NCBI RefSeq assembly: GCF_947331465.1
Contig: NZ_CAMZOK010000003.1
Location: 620,001 to 684,000, forward strand
Length of the DNA: 64,000 nt
Origin: Shimia sp. Alg240-R146
GTDB lineage: Bacteria > Pseudomonadota > Alphaproteobacteria > Rhodobacterales > Rhodobacteraceae
Reading direction: 5' to 3'
The notes beneath the pieces are model-generated. The model ran no database searches and was not told the DNA's origin. It saw only the letters and a program-made list of their open reading frames with translations. Positions 1 through 10,648 of the stretch are shown piece by piece. The translations under genes were made by a program, and so were the position numbers. The stretch's first letter is position 1; each line of letters opens with the position of its first letter.

Positions 1-458
1 TGCCCGTCGCCATGGTGCAAAATCGCGGCTGCCACCTTGGGCCCGACCTCAGGCTCTTCAATGCTCAGCGTTTCAGGCGTCAATACCTCAAAAGGGTACT
101 CTGCGCCCAACTCAGCCTGCAGCGCCTCATGTTCGGTCACCGCGTCTGCAAGGCTGTCGTCGTTGAAATGCAGGTCCAAGCCGCCGTCCTGCCGCAGCCC
201 GACGTCTACGCCGCTTGTCTCTTTCAATCTGGCGGCAAAACCCGGCCACAAGTCGGCACTTTCTTTGCTCCACCGCGCGTATCTCGGCTGGTGAACACCT
301 TTCCCCTGCAACCAGATCAGCCCGAAATTGCCGCGGCTCGCCTTGGGGTCTGCGTCACTGCCGTCCAGCACGACGACGCCCTGGCCCGCGTCAAGCAGAC
401 CCAGCGCCACCGACAGGCCGACAATTCCCCCTCCGACTATGGCAAAATCCGCGTCCAT
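1..458 (-). CDS. FAD-dependent oxidoreductase (DadA/GlyOx-like), partial
   Basis: The ATG is at 456-458 on the minus strand and the frame stays open to the window edge, so only the N-terminal 152 residues are visible and the C-terminus is missing. The protein opens with an FAD-binding Rossmann motif (FAIVGGGIVGLSVALGLL), followed by a glutamate/aspartate at the end of the second strand (VVLDGSD) and an RGNFG segment. These are typical of the glycine oxidase/D-amino-acid dehydrogenase (DAO) superfamily. Such enzymes oxidise the C-N bond of amino acids or small amines using FAD. The exact substrate cannot be told from the N-terminus. The neighbour folC lies on the same strand 307 bp upstream, too far to assume one operon. 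Confidence 0.8.
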   Translation of the reverse strand, partial: MDADFAIVGGGIVGLSVALGLLDAGQGVVVLDGSDADPKASRGNFGLIWLQGKGVHQPRYARWSKESADLWPGFAARLKETSGVDVGLRQDGGLDLHFNDDSLADAVTEHEALQAELGAEYPFEVLTPETLSIEEPEVGPKVAAAILHHGDG

Positions 459-765
459 GCGGGACTCCTGCAATAAACTGTTCTCAATCTGATTACGTTA
501 GTGGAGGTTGCCCCGTGGGCCAAGGTTGTCCAGCCACGCCGCGCGGATCTGGCCCCAAAAATTTTCGGGGGGCCTGATGCCCCCCGTTTTCTTGCCTGCC
601 TGTCCCGATAAGTCCGAGGTCTTCCGCATTTTGATTTTTTGCTTCGGAAAACCCGCGTTGGGAGGACTATAGCGCCACCGATTCGAATCAGTCAACTGGG
701 TGATTCGCAAAAACGAATCGCACTAGATAAAAATGGACGAATCGCCTGCGCAATTTGTCAGCCGT
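459..765. other. Intergenic region between folC and the FAD oxidoreductase
   Basis: This 307-bp stretch holds no convincing gene. Besides the hairpin at 566-590 it contains five GANTC sites within 64 bp (680-684, 685-689, 702-706, 715-719, 739-743). Four of them form a palindrome GATTCGAATC and an inverted repeat GATTCG-6-CGAATC. A 70-codon reading frame on the minus strand (498-710) has no recognisable features and is taken as spurious. Confidence 0.6.
566..590 (+). terminator. Strong GC hairpin followed by T-run
   Basis: CGGGGGGC (566-573) pairs perfectly with GCCCCCCG (579-586) across a 5-nt loop and is followed by TTTT. This is the form of an intrinsic terminator read on the plus strand. 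No plus-strand gene ends here, so it may stop antisense transcription or an unrecognised short transcript. On the minus strand the stem is followed by GAAAATTTTT, which could also work weakly. Confidence 0.5.
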
Positions 766-2040
766 TCAGCCGTTAGACCGCAGCACATGCCCTGCCAGAT
801 ACAGCGACCCACAAATCAGCACCCGCGCGTTTGGGTTTTGCGCAACAATGGCAGCCAAAGCCGCCTCGACGCCGTCCGCTTCCTGCGCCGTCAATCCTGC
901 CGCTTGTGCAGCCGCCGCCGTTTCCGCAGCGCTCAGCGTGGCCGCCTCTCCGGGAATGGGCACTGCGTGCAACGCCTCGGCCTGCGCCGCCAAAGGCGCC
1001 ATATACCCGCCAACGTCTTTTGTGTTCAGCATGCCGCAAATCAAAAAGGTCGGGCGTTTGGGCAAACTGGCCAGATGTGCGCCCAGCGCCTCACCCGCCG
1101 CGGCATTGTGCCCGCCGTCCAGCCACAACTCCGCATCCGGCGCGGCCTCAACCAATGGTCCTTCCCGCATCCGCATCATCCGCGCAGGCCAAAACACATC
1201 GCGCATTGCTGCCTCACAAGCGGCCTCATCGCAGCCAAGATGGCGCAACGCCGCAATTGCCGCGCCCGCGTTCTGGATTTGATGCGCGCCCGGCAGGGCT
1301 GGCAATGGCAGATCCAAAAGGCCGGTTTCATCCTGAAACACCAGACGCCCGCGCTCTTCCCACACGTGCCAGTGCTGACCATAAGCAATCAGTGGCGCGC
1401 CCAGCTTCGATGCTGTCGCCTCGATCACATCCATCGCCTCATCCGGCTGCGGTCCGACAATCACCGGCACACCGCGCTTGATAATACCCGCCTTCTCGGC
1501 AGCGATTTTGGCAACGGTGTCGCCCAGAAACTGTTCGTGGTCTTTGCTGACCGGCGTGATCACCGTAAGTTCGGGCGCATCAATCACATTGGTCGCATCC
1601 AACCGCCCGCCAAGGCCGACCTCTAGCAACGTGTAATCCGCCTTGCTGCGCGCAAAGGCCAACAAGGCTGCACAGGTGGTGATCTCAAAATAGGTGATGT
1701 TTTCGCGATTGTTGGCCTCCCAACATTCGTCCAGCACCTCGGTCAGATGCGCCTCGCCGATCAACGTGCCAGCCAGCCGGATGCGCTCATGAAACCGTGC
1801 CAAATGCGGACTGGTGTAGGCGTGCACCGACTTGCCTGCCCCTTCCAGCCCCGCCCGGATCATCGCCTGCGTGCTGCCTTTGCCATTGGTGCCCGCCAGA
1901 TGGATCACCGACGGCAGTTTGCGTTCGGGATGGTCCAGCGCGCCAAGCAGCCGCCACATGCGGTCCAGCGTCAGATCAATGATCTTCGGATGCAGCGCCA
2001 ACATGCGAGCGAGGATGGCGTCGGAGGTGTTTTCAGTCAT
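766..2040 (-). CDS. folC: Bifunctional folylpolyglutamate synthase / dihydrofolate synthase
   Basis: FolC adds L-glutamate to dihydropteroate and to reduced folates using ATP, in the cytoplasm, completing and retaining folate. The 424-residue product carries the Mur-ligase-type P-loop GTNGKGST at residues 50-57, the YTSPHL motif just after it, and a C-terminal ligase domain with a DGGHN motif. The ATG at 2038-2040 is chosen because the family start lies shortly before the P-loop region and a purine-rich stretch (AGAGTGGG) precedes it; an in-frame ATG ten codons upstream is less likely. It follows accD by 61 bp on the same strand, an arrangement common in Rhodobacterales. Confidence 0.95.
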   Translation of the reverse strand: MTENTSDAILARMLALHPKIIDLTLDRMWRLLGALDHPERKLPSVIHLAGTNGKGSTQAMIRAGLEGAGKSVHAYTSPHLARFHERIRLAGTLIGEAHLTEVLDECWEANNRENITYFEITTCAALLAFARSKADYTLLEVGLGGRLDATNVIDAPELTVITPVSKDHEQFLGDTVAKIAAEKAGIIKRGVPVIVGPQPDEAMDVIEATASKLGAPLIAYGQHWHVWEERGRLVFQDETGLLDLPLPALPGAHQIQNAGAAIAALRHLGCDEAACEAAMRDVFWPARMMRMREGPLVEAAPDAELWLDGGHNAAAGEALGAHLASLPKRPTFLICGMLNTKDVGGYMAPLAAQAEALHAVPIPGEAATLSAAETAAAAQAAGLTAQEADGVEAALAAIVAQNPNARVLICGSLYLAGHVLRSNG

Positions 2041-2101
2041 TGCCCACTCTTTTACGCACGGCTGCAACACAGGTGGCGCCGCCTCAGGGGCGACGCCGCC
2101 T

Positions 2102-3067
2102 TTATGCCTTCGCTTCAGGCTTATTCTTTTTCACGTCAGCTTTCGGCGCTTCGGCCTCAGCCCCGTCTGCACCGTCTTCAACCATCTCAGGTGACGGCAG
2201 ATCGCCTTTGACCGCTGGCGTCATGCCCATCAACATGCGGATGATGGTGACCAGTTCGTCTTTCATCTTGGTGCGATCAATCACCCGATCAAGCATCCCG
2301 TGATCCAACAGGTATTCCGCCCGCTGGAACCCTTCCGGAAGCTTTTCGCGGATGGTTTGTTCGATCACCCGCGGACCGGCAAAACAGATCAACGCGTTGG
2401 GTTCCGAAATATGTACATCGCCCAGCATCGCATAAGACGCGGTCACGCCGCCAGTTGTCGGGTGGGTCAACACAACGATATACGGCAGGCCCGCTTCTTT
2501 CAGCATCTGAACGGCAACCGTGGTGCGCGGCATCTGCATCAAAGACAGAATGCCCTCCTGCATCCGCGCGCCACCTGCAGCCGAAAACAGCACCAGCGGG
2601 CGTTTCAGCTCCACGGCACGCTCAGCAGCCGCAATGATCGCGTTGCCGACATACATGCCCATGGATCCGCCCATGAACGAGAAATCCTGCGCTGCCGCCA
2701 CAATCGGGGTGCGGCCCATTTCGCCTTCGGCCACCAGCATGGCTTCTTTTTCGCCGGTGTTCTTTTGCGCCGTCTTCATACGCTCGGGGTATTTCTTGCT
2801 GTCGCGGAACTGCAAAGGATCGGTCACCGGCTCTGGCACAGCAACCTCGACAAATGCACCACCGTCAAACAATGCCTCAAACCGCGCCCGCGGCGTGATG
2901 TGCATGTGATGGCCGCATTGGGTACAGACGTTCAGATTGCCCGCCATCTCGCGGTGAAACAACATCGTGCCGCAGTCGCCGCATTTGGTCCAAAGATTGT
3001 CCGGTGTCTCGCGACGCGAGAAGATCGAGTTGATCCGCGGACGGACATAGTTGGTGATCCAGTTCAT
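2102..3067 (-). CDS. accD: Acetyl-CoA carboxylase carboxyltransferase subunit beta
   Basis: AccD is the beta subunit of the carboxyltransferase that moves CO2 from biotin to acetyl-CoA, making malonyl-CoA for fatty acid synthesis. The 321-residue protein has the N-terminal four-cysteine zinc ribbon (Cys29, Cys32, Cys48, Cys51) and the crotonase-like carboxyltransferase fold with GGARMQEG and [14 protein letters not shown] motifs. The start at 3067 gives the family N-terminus [10 protein letters not shown]; the frame is open 20 codons further upstream but without family similarity. The last 30 residues form a charged Lys/Ala/Glu tail that is variable in the family. It precedes folC, probably in one transcript. 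Confidence 0.96.
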   Translation of the reverse strand: MNWITNYVRPRINSIFSRRETPDNLWTKCGDCGTMLFHREMAGNLNVCTQCGHHMHITPRARFEALFDGGAFVEVAVPEPVTDPLQFRDSKKYPERMKTAQKNTGEKEAMLVAEGEMGRTPIVAAAQDFSFMGGSMGMYVGNAIIAAAERAVELKRPLVLFSAAGGARMQEGILSLMQMPRTTVAVQMLKEAGLPYIVVLTHPTTGGVTASYAMLGDVHISEPNALICFAGPRVIEQTIREKLPEGFQRAEYLLDHGMLDRVIDRTKMKDELVTIIRMLMGMTPAVKGDLPSPEMVEDGADGAEAEAPKADVKKNKPEAKA

Positions 3068-3127
3068 GCGATCAGGCCCTCTGATAACGTTGGGGCATGA
3101 AATAAGACGACCCGCGACGAATTGCAA

Positions 3128-4009
3128 TCAGCGTCGCAGGGCAATCCGCGCCGTCAGCCACAAACACACCATGCTCAGGAACTCAAACGGCATCATGGCT
3201 CCCATGACCTCGGCATTTCCGGGTCCATAGGGCAGATGAAACAGTGCCAGCCCGCCAAGCTCGTCTTTGAACCCAACCACACAGAGCGACATGAAATTGT
3301 TCAGCATGTGAATCGCAATCGCCGGCCCCAAAGTCCCGGCCCGCGCAGTGATATCCGCCATCATGGCGCCAAACACGGTCGCCCAAAGCGCCACCAGAAC
3401 CGCCGTATCGCCATAAATTTCGGGCGAATAGTGCAACAGGCCGAACAACACGCTCGGAACGCCCATCCAGACCAACGGCGATCGGCTTTCAGCCGCCAGC
3501 TGACTTTGCAGATAGCCGCGGAACACCAACTCCTCGGCGCCACATTGAATGGCCAAAAGCACCAGAGACAGCGGCAGTAAAGCCACCCAATTGCCCAGTG
3601 GCATAACCTGCGTCACCGCTCCATCGCCGGGAAAAGGTATCAAAAACAGGACAGCTGCAAGCAACAAACAGTATTTGCCGACCCGCCACGCCTGTGCCAT
3701 CGCCAGCGATTTTGGCCCAACCAGACTGGCCAGATCGCGTTTATGCAGCAGCCCGATCACCATCTTCAGCGCCAGTATAAGCGTGCCAAAGCCGCTCATC
3801 AGGATGGCCATGTTCAATACCGTCCCGCCGCGCAAAATCGCGTCGATGTCTGGTTCAACCGGCAAGACAGAAGCCGTGAACACCACCCATATCAGCAAAA
3901 ACGCGAGATAGAGCGCGATTATGATCACTACTCCGGTGCCAAGCCGCAACAAACCGCGCCGCGCGCGAGCCGGGGCCACAAGGGCATCAAATGCTGCATA
4001 AGACTTCAT
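3128..4009 (-). CDS. CPBP-family intramembrane metalloprotease
   Basis: This 293-residue polytopic membrane protein shows the three conserved CPBP (Rce1/Abi-like) motifs: Glu159-Glu160-x3-Arg164 (EELVFRG), Phe189-x3-His193 (FGLLH) and His234-x3-Asn238 (HMLNN). The glutamates and histidines form the metal site within the membrane. Roughly seven to eight hydrophobic segments are visible, beginning at residues 25-45. Substrates are unknown; bacterial members have been linked to prenyl-protein-like cleavage or bacteriocin immunity. It lies 60 bp upstream of accD on the same strand. Confidence 0.88.
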   Translation of the reverse strand: MKSYAAFDALVAPARARRGLLRLGTGVVIIIALYLAFLLIWVVFTASVLPVEPDIDAILRGGTVLNMAILMSGFGTLILALKMVIGLLHKRDLASLVGPKSLAMAQAWRVGKYCLLLAAVLFLIPFPGDGAVTQVMPLGNWVALLPLSLVLLAIQCGAEELVFRGYLQSQLAAESRSPLVWMGVPSVLFGLLHYSPEIYGDTAVLVALWATVFGAMMADITARAGTLGPAIAIHMLNNFMSLCVVGFKDELGGLALFHLPYGPGNAEVMGAMMPFEFLSMVCLWLTARIALRR

Positions 4010-4144
4010 GTCTTTTTCCTAGGCGATTGCGACGGGTCTGCCTACCGCTCCGTGCGGTCATTCGGAAAATTTTTCTGCGCTTAACGCGGTTTAAGTGCAA
4101 TGCAGGTTTGTCTCACGACATCCATTTGGGTAGACAGGTAAAAA

Positions 4145-4177
4145 CGAAGGCCGGATTGTTTCGCCTTCGGAAACAAT
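4145..4177 (+). promoter_or_regulatory. Two mutually exclusive hairpins in the leader of the next gene
   Basis: CGAAGGC (4145-4151) can pair with GCCTTCG (4163-4169). The same segment is the loop of a second perfect stem, ATTGTTTC (4155-4162) with GAAACAAT (4170-4177). Both foldings cannot form together. They sit about 20 nt before the ATG at 4197 and adjoin the GAGGA at 4179-4183. This could be an attenuation or translation switch, or chance nesting. Confidence 0.3.
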
Positions 4178-4196
4178 TGAGGACACGCGAAACAGC

Positions 4197-4967
4197 ATGG
4201 CGCGCACGAGCGGATTGATTGAACGCATTTATCAATGGGGGCAAGCCCGCTATTGGGCCAAGAACGCGCGTAAGGCCGCCCTGACCGAACTGCCCGCTCT
4301 GCGTGTACAGCGTCGCCGCGCCCGAGGATTGCGCCAGCATTTGGATACGTTGATCTCGGTGAGCGAAAGCCGTCTGGCGCTGCCAATCATCGGCTCTAAC
4401 GCCTTTCCCAAACCCCACGGCACCGACTGGTCATGGCGGCCCGCCCTCTGGCGGGAACCGATCCCGGTCAAAGGCCGCGCCGCAGTGGAGAACAAGGAAA
4501 AGCTCGGCGAAGAGGTCACGCTGTTTCACGATTGCCGAATTTCCGAACTGACCCTGCGCCAGCTCAGGAACACCCGCGAAAAAGACCTCGCCCCTTTTGG
4601 CCTACGCATGGACGTTTTCCGCTTTGACGGCTCGTTTCTGTCTCTGGTCGTGGACATGCCGATCGAAAGTGTTGAAGGCTTGCTGCGCAGCCACGTTATC
4701 CGCATGGACACCATCGTCGAGATGGAAAAGCCGCTGGAAATCTTTGCCCGCCTCAACATCCGCCACGGTCCCAACACCGAACAAATCGTGCGCGAGTTGC
4801 CGCTTCAGGCCGAAGACATCCGCGTGGAGTTTGACCTCGCCTATTCCAACCTCAACGAAAAGCGGGTCGAAAAGATGTGGATCGACCTGATTTTTGAGGG
4901 CCCCGAAATGAACCAGGTCATCTTGCGGGACCTGACCTTTAGCCGCCGCCCCCGCGCCGAATTTTGA
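4197..4967 (+). CDS. Conserved Rhodobacterales protein, DUF6478-like
   Basis: The 256-residue product is basic at its N-terminus (RRRARGLRQHLD) and has no signal peptide or membrane segment, so it is probably cytoplasmic. The C-terminal two thirds alternate strands and charged turns (for example RMDVFRFDGSFLSLVVDMP and IRVEFDLAYSNL), suggesting a beta-rich fold. I believe it belongs to a Rhodobacterales family of unknown function (DUF6478), but this is from memory of the sequence style. It begins a plus-strand run with the two small genes that follow at 21-bp and 8-bp spacing. Confidence 0.7.
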   Translation: MARTSGLIERIYQWGQARYWAKNARKAALTELPALRVQRRRARGLRQHLDTLISVSESRLALPIIGSNAFPKPHGTDWSWRPALWREPIPVKGRAAVENKEKLGEEVTLFHDCRISELTLRQLRNTREKDLAPFGLRMDVFRFDGSFLSLVVDMPIESVEGLLRSHVIRMDTIVEMEKPLEIFARLNIRHGPNTEQIVRELPLQAEDIRVEFDLAYSNLNEKRVEKMWIDLIFEGPEMNQVILRDLTFSRRPRAEF

Positions 4968-4988
4968 CGCAGCCTTAGGAGTCTGAGT

Positions 4989-5366
4989 ATGAGCCAATTG
5001 ATCCTGACCAAGACCCGGCTGTTTGAAGGCAACTGGGAAGGCGTGCTGCACTATGAAGGCGGCACCGGACCGGAGCCCGCTGTCGAGGTGACATATCTTG
5101 AGAAAGCCGTCCCCGGCGTGGCACTGAGCGCGGCAGGGGACGATGGCAAATGGGCGCTGCGCATCCCGCTGCCGCCCGAAAGCCTGTCCGATGGCACCCA
5201 TACCATTCTGATCGAAAACGCTGGCAACGGCGAGCGGCTGGAAAAGATCACCTTCATCGCCGGCGAGGCGCTTGCGGACGATTTGCGGGCGGAAATCGAT
5301 CTGTTGCGCGCCGAACTCGACATGCTCAAACGGGCGTTCCGCCGCCACTGCGTCGAAACCATGTGA
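4989..5366 (+). CDS. Small hypothetical protein with C-terminal coiled coil
   Basis: This 125-residue protein follows the DUF6478-like gene by 21 bp with a good ribosome site (TTAGGAGT) before the ATG. Residues 1-95 look like a small beta domain with Gly/Pro turns; residues 95-120 (ADDLRAEIDLLRAELDMLKRAF) form a clear amphipathic heptad helix, probably an oligomerisation coiled coil. No catalytic motif is seen and no function is proposed. Tight spacing suggests co-expression with both neighbours. Confidence 0.7.
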   Translation: MSQLILTKTRLFEGNWEGVLHYEGGTGPEPAVEVTYLEKAVPGVALSAAGDDGKWALRIPLPPESLSDGTHTILIENAGNGERLEKITFIAGEALADDLRAEIDLLRAELDMLKRAFRRHCVETM

Positions 5367-5374
5367 GGGGGGCG

Positions 5375-5683
5375 ATGATCACCGAGATTGTCAGCTTTGA
5401 CTTACCGGCGGACATGCCACGCGACACTGTGCTCGCCCTCTTTGAGAAAACCGTCGCGCGTTGGCAGGATTATCCGGACCTGATCCGCAAACAGTACCTC
5501 TATGACCCTGCCACAAACCGTGGCGGCGGCATTTATCTCTGGACCAATCGAGCCGCAGCCGAAGCCGCACACGACAGCGCATGGTGCGACATGGCCGAAA
5601 CGCTTTACGGCAGCCGCCCGACATTTGCCTATTTCGAAACCCCACTTGTGGTGGACAACCGCGCCTGTGAAATCCTGCGCTGA
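5375..5683 (+). CDS. YdhR-like small monooxygenase-fold (dimeric alpha/beta barrel) protein
   Basis: The 102-residue product starts with ATG at 5375 after AGGGGGGCG. The pattern MITEIVSFDLPADMPRDTV, then LIRKQYLYDP, a GGIYLWTNRAAAEA segment and a YFETPLVVDN end resembles the YdhR/antibiotic-biosynthesis-monooxygenase superfamily, small dimeric ferredoxin-like proteins without a required cofactor. The substrate is unknown. It is the last of a three-gene plus-strand group and begins 8 bp after the previous stop. Confidence 0.7.
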   Translation: MITEIVSFDLPADMPRDTVLALFEKTVARWQDYPDLIRKQYLYDPATNRGGGIYLWTNRAAAEAAHDSAWCDMAETLYGSRPTFAYFETPLVVDNRACEILR

Positions 5684-5733
5684 TGACTTAAGCCCGACAA
5701 CGCAAAGGCGTCGCTTGCGCTTCCACGCGATGA

Positions 5734-7893
<2,160 letters not shown>

Positions 7894-7915
7894 TCGCAAA
7901 ACTTAAACAACAAGA

Positions 7916-7940
7916 GGGCGCCAAACACGGCGCCCTTTTT
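7916..7940 (+). terminator. Intrinsic terminator of fadH
   Basis: GGGCGCC (7916-7922) pairs with GGCGCCC (7929-7935) over a 6-nt loop and is followed by five T residues, 22 bp after the fadH stop. Confidence 0.85.
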
Positions 7941-8101
7941 GTTTCTCTCCGCCACCGTTTCCAGCGAAACAATCACTGTTTCTCTGTTTCCCCGCCGCAA
8001 ACGATCCCCGACAAAATCTAGATATTGTCTGCCCTTTGCCCTCATCCTGCCTGATTTCGACGTCATTCATGGTCCCCAACGACGAGAAAGAGGACGAGTG
8101 G

Positions 8102-9007
8102 ATGGACCGCCTGACTGAAATGGAAGCTTTTGCCACCGTGGTGGACCAAGGTGGATTTACGGATGCAGCCCGCAAGATGGGCATTTCCAAATCCGCTGTG
8201 TCTAAACACGTCTCAAGCCTTGAGGCCCGCCTTGGTGCCCGCCTGTTGAACCGAACAACACGCCGTGTCAGCCCAACCGAAATTGGTTTGGCCTACTACG
8301 ACCGTGCCCGCCGCGTTCTGAATGACGCGGGTGAGGCCGACGCGCTGGTTACTTCTATGCAATCCGCACCCTCGGGCCTTCTGCGCATTTCCGTGGCCAC
8401 CGACTTTGGCGTGAACCACCTATCTCCGGTGTTGGGCGAATTCTTATCCGAATTCCCCGAAATCACCGTGAACATGGTGCTCAACAACCGCTACGTTGAA
8501 CTGATCTCCGAAGGTTTTGACATGGCGATCCGCATTGGTGAGCTGGAAGACAGCACACTTCGGGCCCGTAAGTTGACTGAGACTACGAAACGTATGATCG
8601 CCTCGCCAGCCTATTTCGAAAAATACGGCCGCCCCGAAAAGATCGACGATCTGAACGATCACAAGCTGTTGCACTATTCGAGCCAATCCAACGGCGCCGT
8701 TTGGAAACTGACTGCACCCTCGGGTGAAAAACGTCAGGTCCGCACCGCCGGCTGGCTTTCGGTGAACGACGGCCAATCCCTGTTGAACGCAGCTGTGTCC
8801 GGTCTTGGCATCGCTTATCTGCCCAGCTTCCTTTATGCGGATGCGCTGGATCAAGGCTTGGTGATGGACGCGATCCCCGAGCTGCCAATGGAGACCCAAG
8901 GCATCTATGCGGTTTATCCCCCCGGTCGCTTTACCCAACCCAAAGTGCGCGCCTTCATCGACTTTTTGGTGCACGCCTTTGCCGAAAAGGGCCCCAGCGT
9001 CTGGTAA
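8102..9007 (+). CDS. LysR-family transcriptional regulator
   Basis: The 301-residue protein has the N-terminal LysR winged helix-turn-helix (MDRLTEMEAFATVVDQGGF, AARKMGISKSAVSKHVSSLE, RLGARLLNRTTRRVSPTE) and a C-terminal periplasmic-binding-like effector domain (SVATDFGVNHLSPVLGEFL onward). The ATG at 8102 gives the standard family start with GAGGACGAG before it; an ATG eleven codons upstream is also in frame. It resembles the AaeR/DsdC-like group that often acts on nearby genes, but no target can be assigned; fadH upstream is terminated separately. Confidence 0.92.
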   Translation: MDRLTEMEAFATVVDQGGFTDAARKMGISKSAVSKHVSSLEARLGARLLNRTTRRVSPTEIGLAYYDRARRVLNDAGEADALVTSMQSAPSGLLRISVATDFGVNHLSPVLGEFLSEFPEITVNMVLNNRYVELISEGFDMAIRIGELEDSTLRARKLTETTKRMIASPAYFEKYGRPEKIDDLNDHKLLHYSSQSNGAVWKLTAPSGEKRQVRTAGWLSVNDGQSLLNAAVSGLGIAYLPSFLYADALDQGLVMDAIPELPMETQGIYAVYPPGRFTQPKVRAFIDFLVHAFAEKGPSVW

Positions 9008-9055
9008 AACACCACGACACCGAAATTCCCTGGCTTTCACCGCGAAAGCACCTGC

Positions 9056-9089
9056 GACCCGGGTTCCTGCATGACCCGGGTCTTTTTTT
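9056..9089 (+). terminator. Intrinsic terminator of the LysR gene
   Basis: GACCCGGGT (9056-9064) pairs with ACCCGGGTC (9074-9082) over a 9-nt loop, followed by seven T residues (9083-9089). Confidence 0.88.
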
Positions 9090-9125
9090 GCTCACTTCTG
9101 TCCGAAAACCGTTGGGGGGCGCCCC

Positions 9126-10067
9126 TCACTCGGTATCCAAAAATACCGCTTCAACCCGCCGGTTGGCCGTTCGTCCGGCGTCGGTCTGGTTGGACGCAAC
9201 CGGCGCCAGATACCCGACACCCTGCGCCTCAAGCTGGGACTTGGGCACACCATGCGCCTCGATCAGCCGCTGCATCACCGCCGCCGCCCGCCTGCGCGAA
9301 ATCTCGACGTTAACGTCCAGACCGCCCACGGCGTCCGTATGCCCCACCAAAGCAACACGTCGGCCAGCGTCCGCTTTCAGAAATGCCGCCAGATCCTCCA
9401 GCGACCGGAACGGCCCCTCACCCAGCTGTGACGATCCTGTTTCAAACTCCAGATCACGCAGGGTTTTGTATCCGGCACTTTCCAACGGATAGGCTTCAGG
9501 CGACGCCTGAGGCACGGTCAGCCGCTCCGGCACGGACCCCGGTCGCAGCTTGGGCCGCCCGCGCACCACCTCTATGGAGGGACCAACGTCGATCACCTGC
9601 AACATTCCGGCTTCGTCCGTGCGGCTGATCATAATCCCTACCGCGTGCAAACCGTCCTGCGACGATTTTAGCGCGGACAAAAACACATAGTCGGACAAAT
9701 CGACAAACATCAGGGGTGGCAGCAAGACCTCGACATCAAACCGGAAATCAAACCCGCCGCAGGCTGCCGCATCGCAGGAAAACAAGATGTCATAGTCTTC
9801 CTTAAGCAACTGCGAGGCCAGATTGGACGCCAAGGCCGCCGTGCCATCAAACCCGCTGGCGATCCGCCAGCTGCGCTGCCGCACATCACCCGGCACCCGG
9901 TCCACCGGCACCGCCCCGTCCTCATATGCGCCAGTCGGCAGCGCATAAATCCGCGACACTGCCGGCTCATTTGCCACCACTTGCGCGCCATCCGGCAACG
10001 CAGGTTCAAACGCCGCCGCAGGCAGCCCGACCCCAAGGGCCAGTGCTATGGCGACGCGCCGTATCAT
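9126..10067 (-). CDS. OmpA-domain outer membrane/periplasmic protein
   Basis: This 313-residue exported protein starts with a signal peptide (MIRRVAIALALGVGLPAAAFE). A middle region of about 170 residues has two cysteines (SCDAAACGG), perhaps a disulfide, and resembles DUF4892-type domains. The C-terminal 115 residues form an OmpA/MotB peptidoglycan-binding domain: FETGSSQL, ALVGHTDAVGG, SRRRAAAV, and the TDAGRTANRRVE end. It probably ties the outer membrane or a periplasmic complex to peptidoglycan. The start overlaps the stop of the upstream AhpD-like gene by 4 bp (ATGA), so the two are translationally coupled. Confidence 0.88.
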   Translation of the reverse strand: MIRRVAIALALGVGLPAAAFEPALPDGAQVVANEPAVSRIYALPTGAYEDGAVPVDRVPGDVRQRSWRIASGFDGTAALASNLASQLLKEDYDILFSCDAAACGGFDFRFDVEVLLPPLMFVDLSDYVFLSALKSSQDGLHAVGIMISRTDEAGMLQVIDVGPSIEVVRGRPKLRPGSVPERLTVPQASPEAYPLESAGYKTLRDLEFETGSSQLGEGPFRSLEDLAAFLKADAGRRVALVGHTDAVGGLDVNVEISRRRAAAVMQRLIEAHGVPKSQLEAQGVGYLAPVASNQTDAGRTANRRVEAVFLDTE

Positions 10068-10636
10068 CGCGCGAGCGCGTGGTACTCGTCATTGGGCCGC
10101 ATGTCGGTCGCCGAGGCGACACGGTTAGACATGTTGTAAAACCCGGCCACATTGGCAATGTCCCAAATATCGCGATCCGAAAACCCGACATCGCGCAGCC
10201 CTTGGCGGTCGGCCTCTTCGATGGTGTAGCTCGCCATGGTCATTTTCTCGGAGAACAAAAGCATCGCTCGTTGCCGCGCATCCAAATCGGCCACACGCCA
10301 GTTCATCACCATCATCTCACCCAGCATCGGATCATTTGACAGCTGCCGCACAGCGGCGCCATGCGCTACAAGGCAGTAGAAACACTTGTTGATCGAGCTC
10401 ACGGCCACCGCGATCATCTCACGTTCCAGCTTGCTCAACCCGCTCTCGCCCAGCATCAGGTCGTTATAAAGCGCCGTGAACGCGTTCAGCTTTTCGACGT
10501 GAATCGCATAAGCCTGAAGCACATTGGGCACCATGCCCAACTTTTCCTGACAGATCTCGAAGTAGCGCTGCGTTTCCGGTGGCAGCGGGTCCGCCATCGG
10601 AATGTCCAAAGCCGTTGGTTTGCCCTGTGTCGACAT
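10064..10636 (-). CDS. AhpD/carboxymuconolactone-decarboxylase family peroxidase-related enzyme
   Basis: The 190-residue protein carries the AhpD-type redox motif SSINKCFYCLVAHG (Cys-x2-Cys with a following His) within a helical CMD fold, and the C-terminal IWDIANVAGFYNMSNRVA segment typical of the uncharacterised peroxidase-related subfamily. Family members reduce peroxides through the CxxC pair. The start is ATG at 10634-10636 with GAGGAG just upstream. It begins a two-gene minus-strand unit with the OmpA-domain gene. Confidence 0.88.
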   Translation of the reverse strand: MSTQGKPTALDIPMADPLPPETQRYFEICQEKLGMVPNVLQAYAIHVEKLNAFTALYNDLMLGESGLSKLEREMIAVAVSSINKCFYCLVAHGAAVRQLSNDPMLGEMMVMNWRVADLDARQRAMLLFSEKMTMASYTIEEADRQGLRDVGFSDRDIWDIANVAGFYNMSNRVASATDMRPNDEYHALAR

Positions 10637-10648
10637 GAGTTCTCCTCC

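Noticed and set aside
498..710. 70-codon minus-strand frame between folC and the FAD oxidoreductase
   Set aside because: It runs through the hairpin and GANTC cluster, has no convincing ribosome site and no recognisable sequence.
733..1626. 297-codon plus-strand frame antisense to folC
   Set aside because: It is the mirror of a high-GC gene, is rich in Arg/His/Gln and lacks any domain; folC on the minus strand explains the region.
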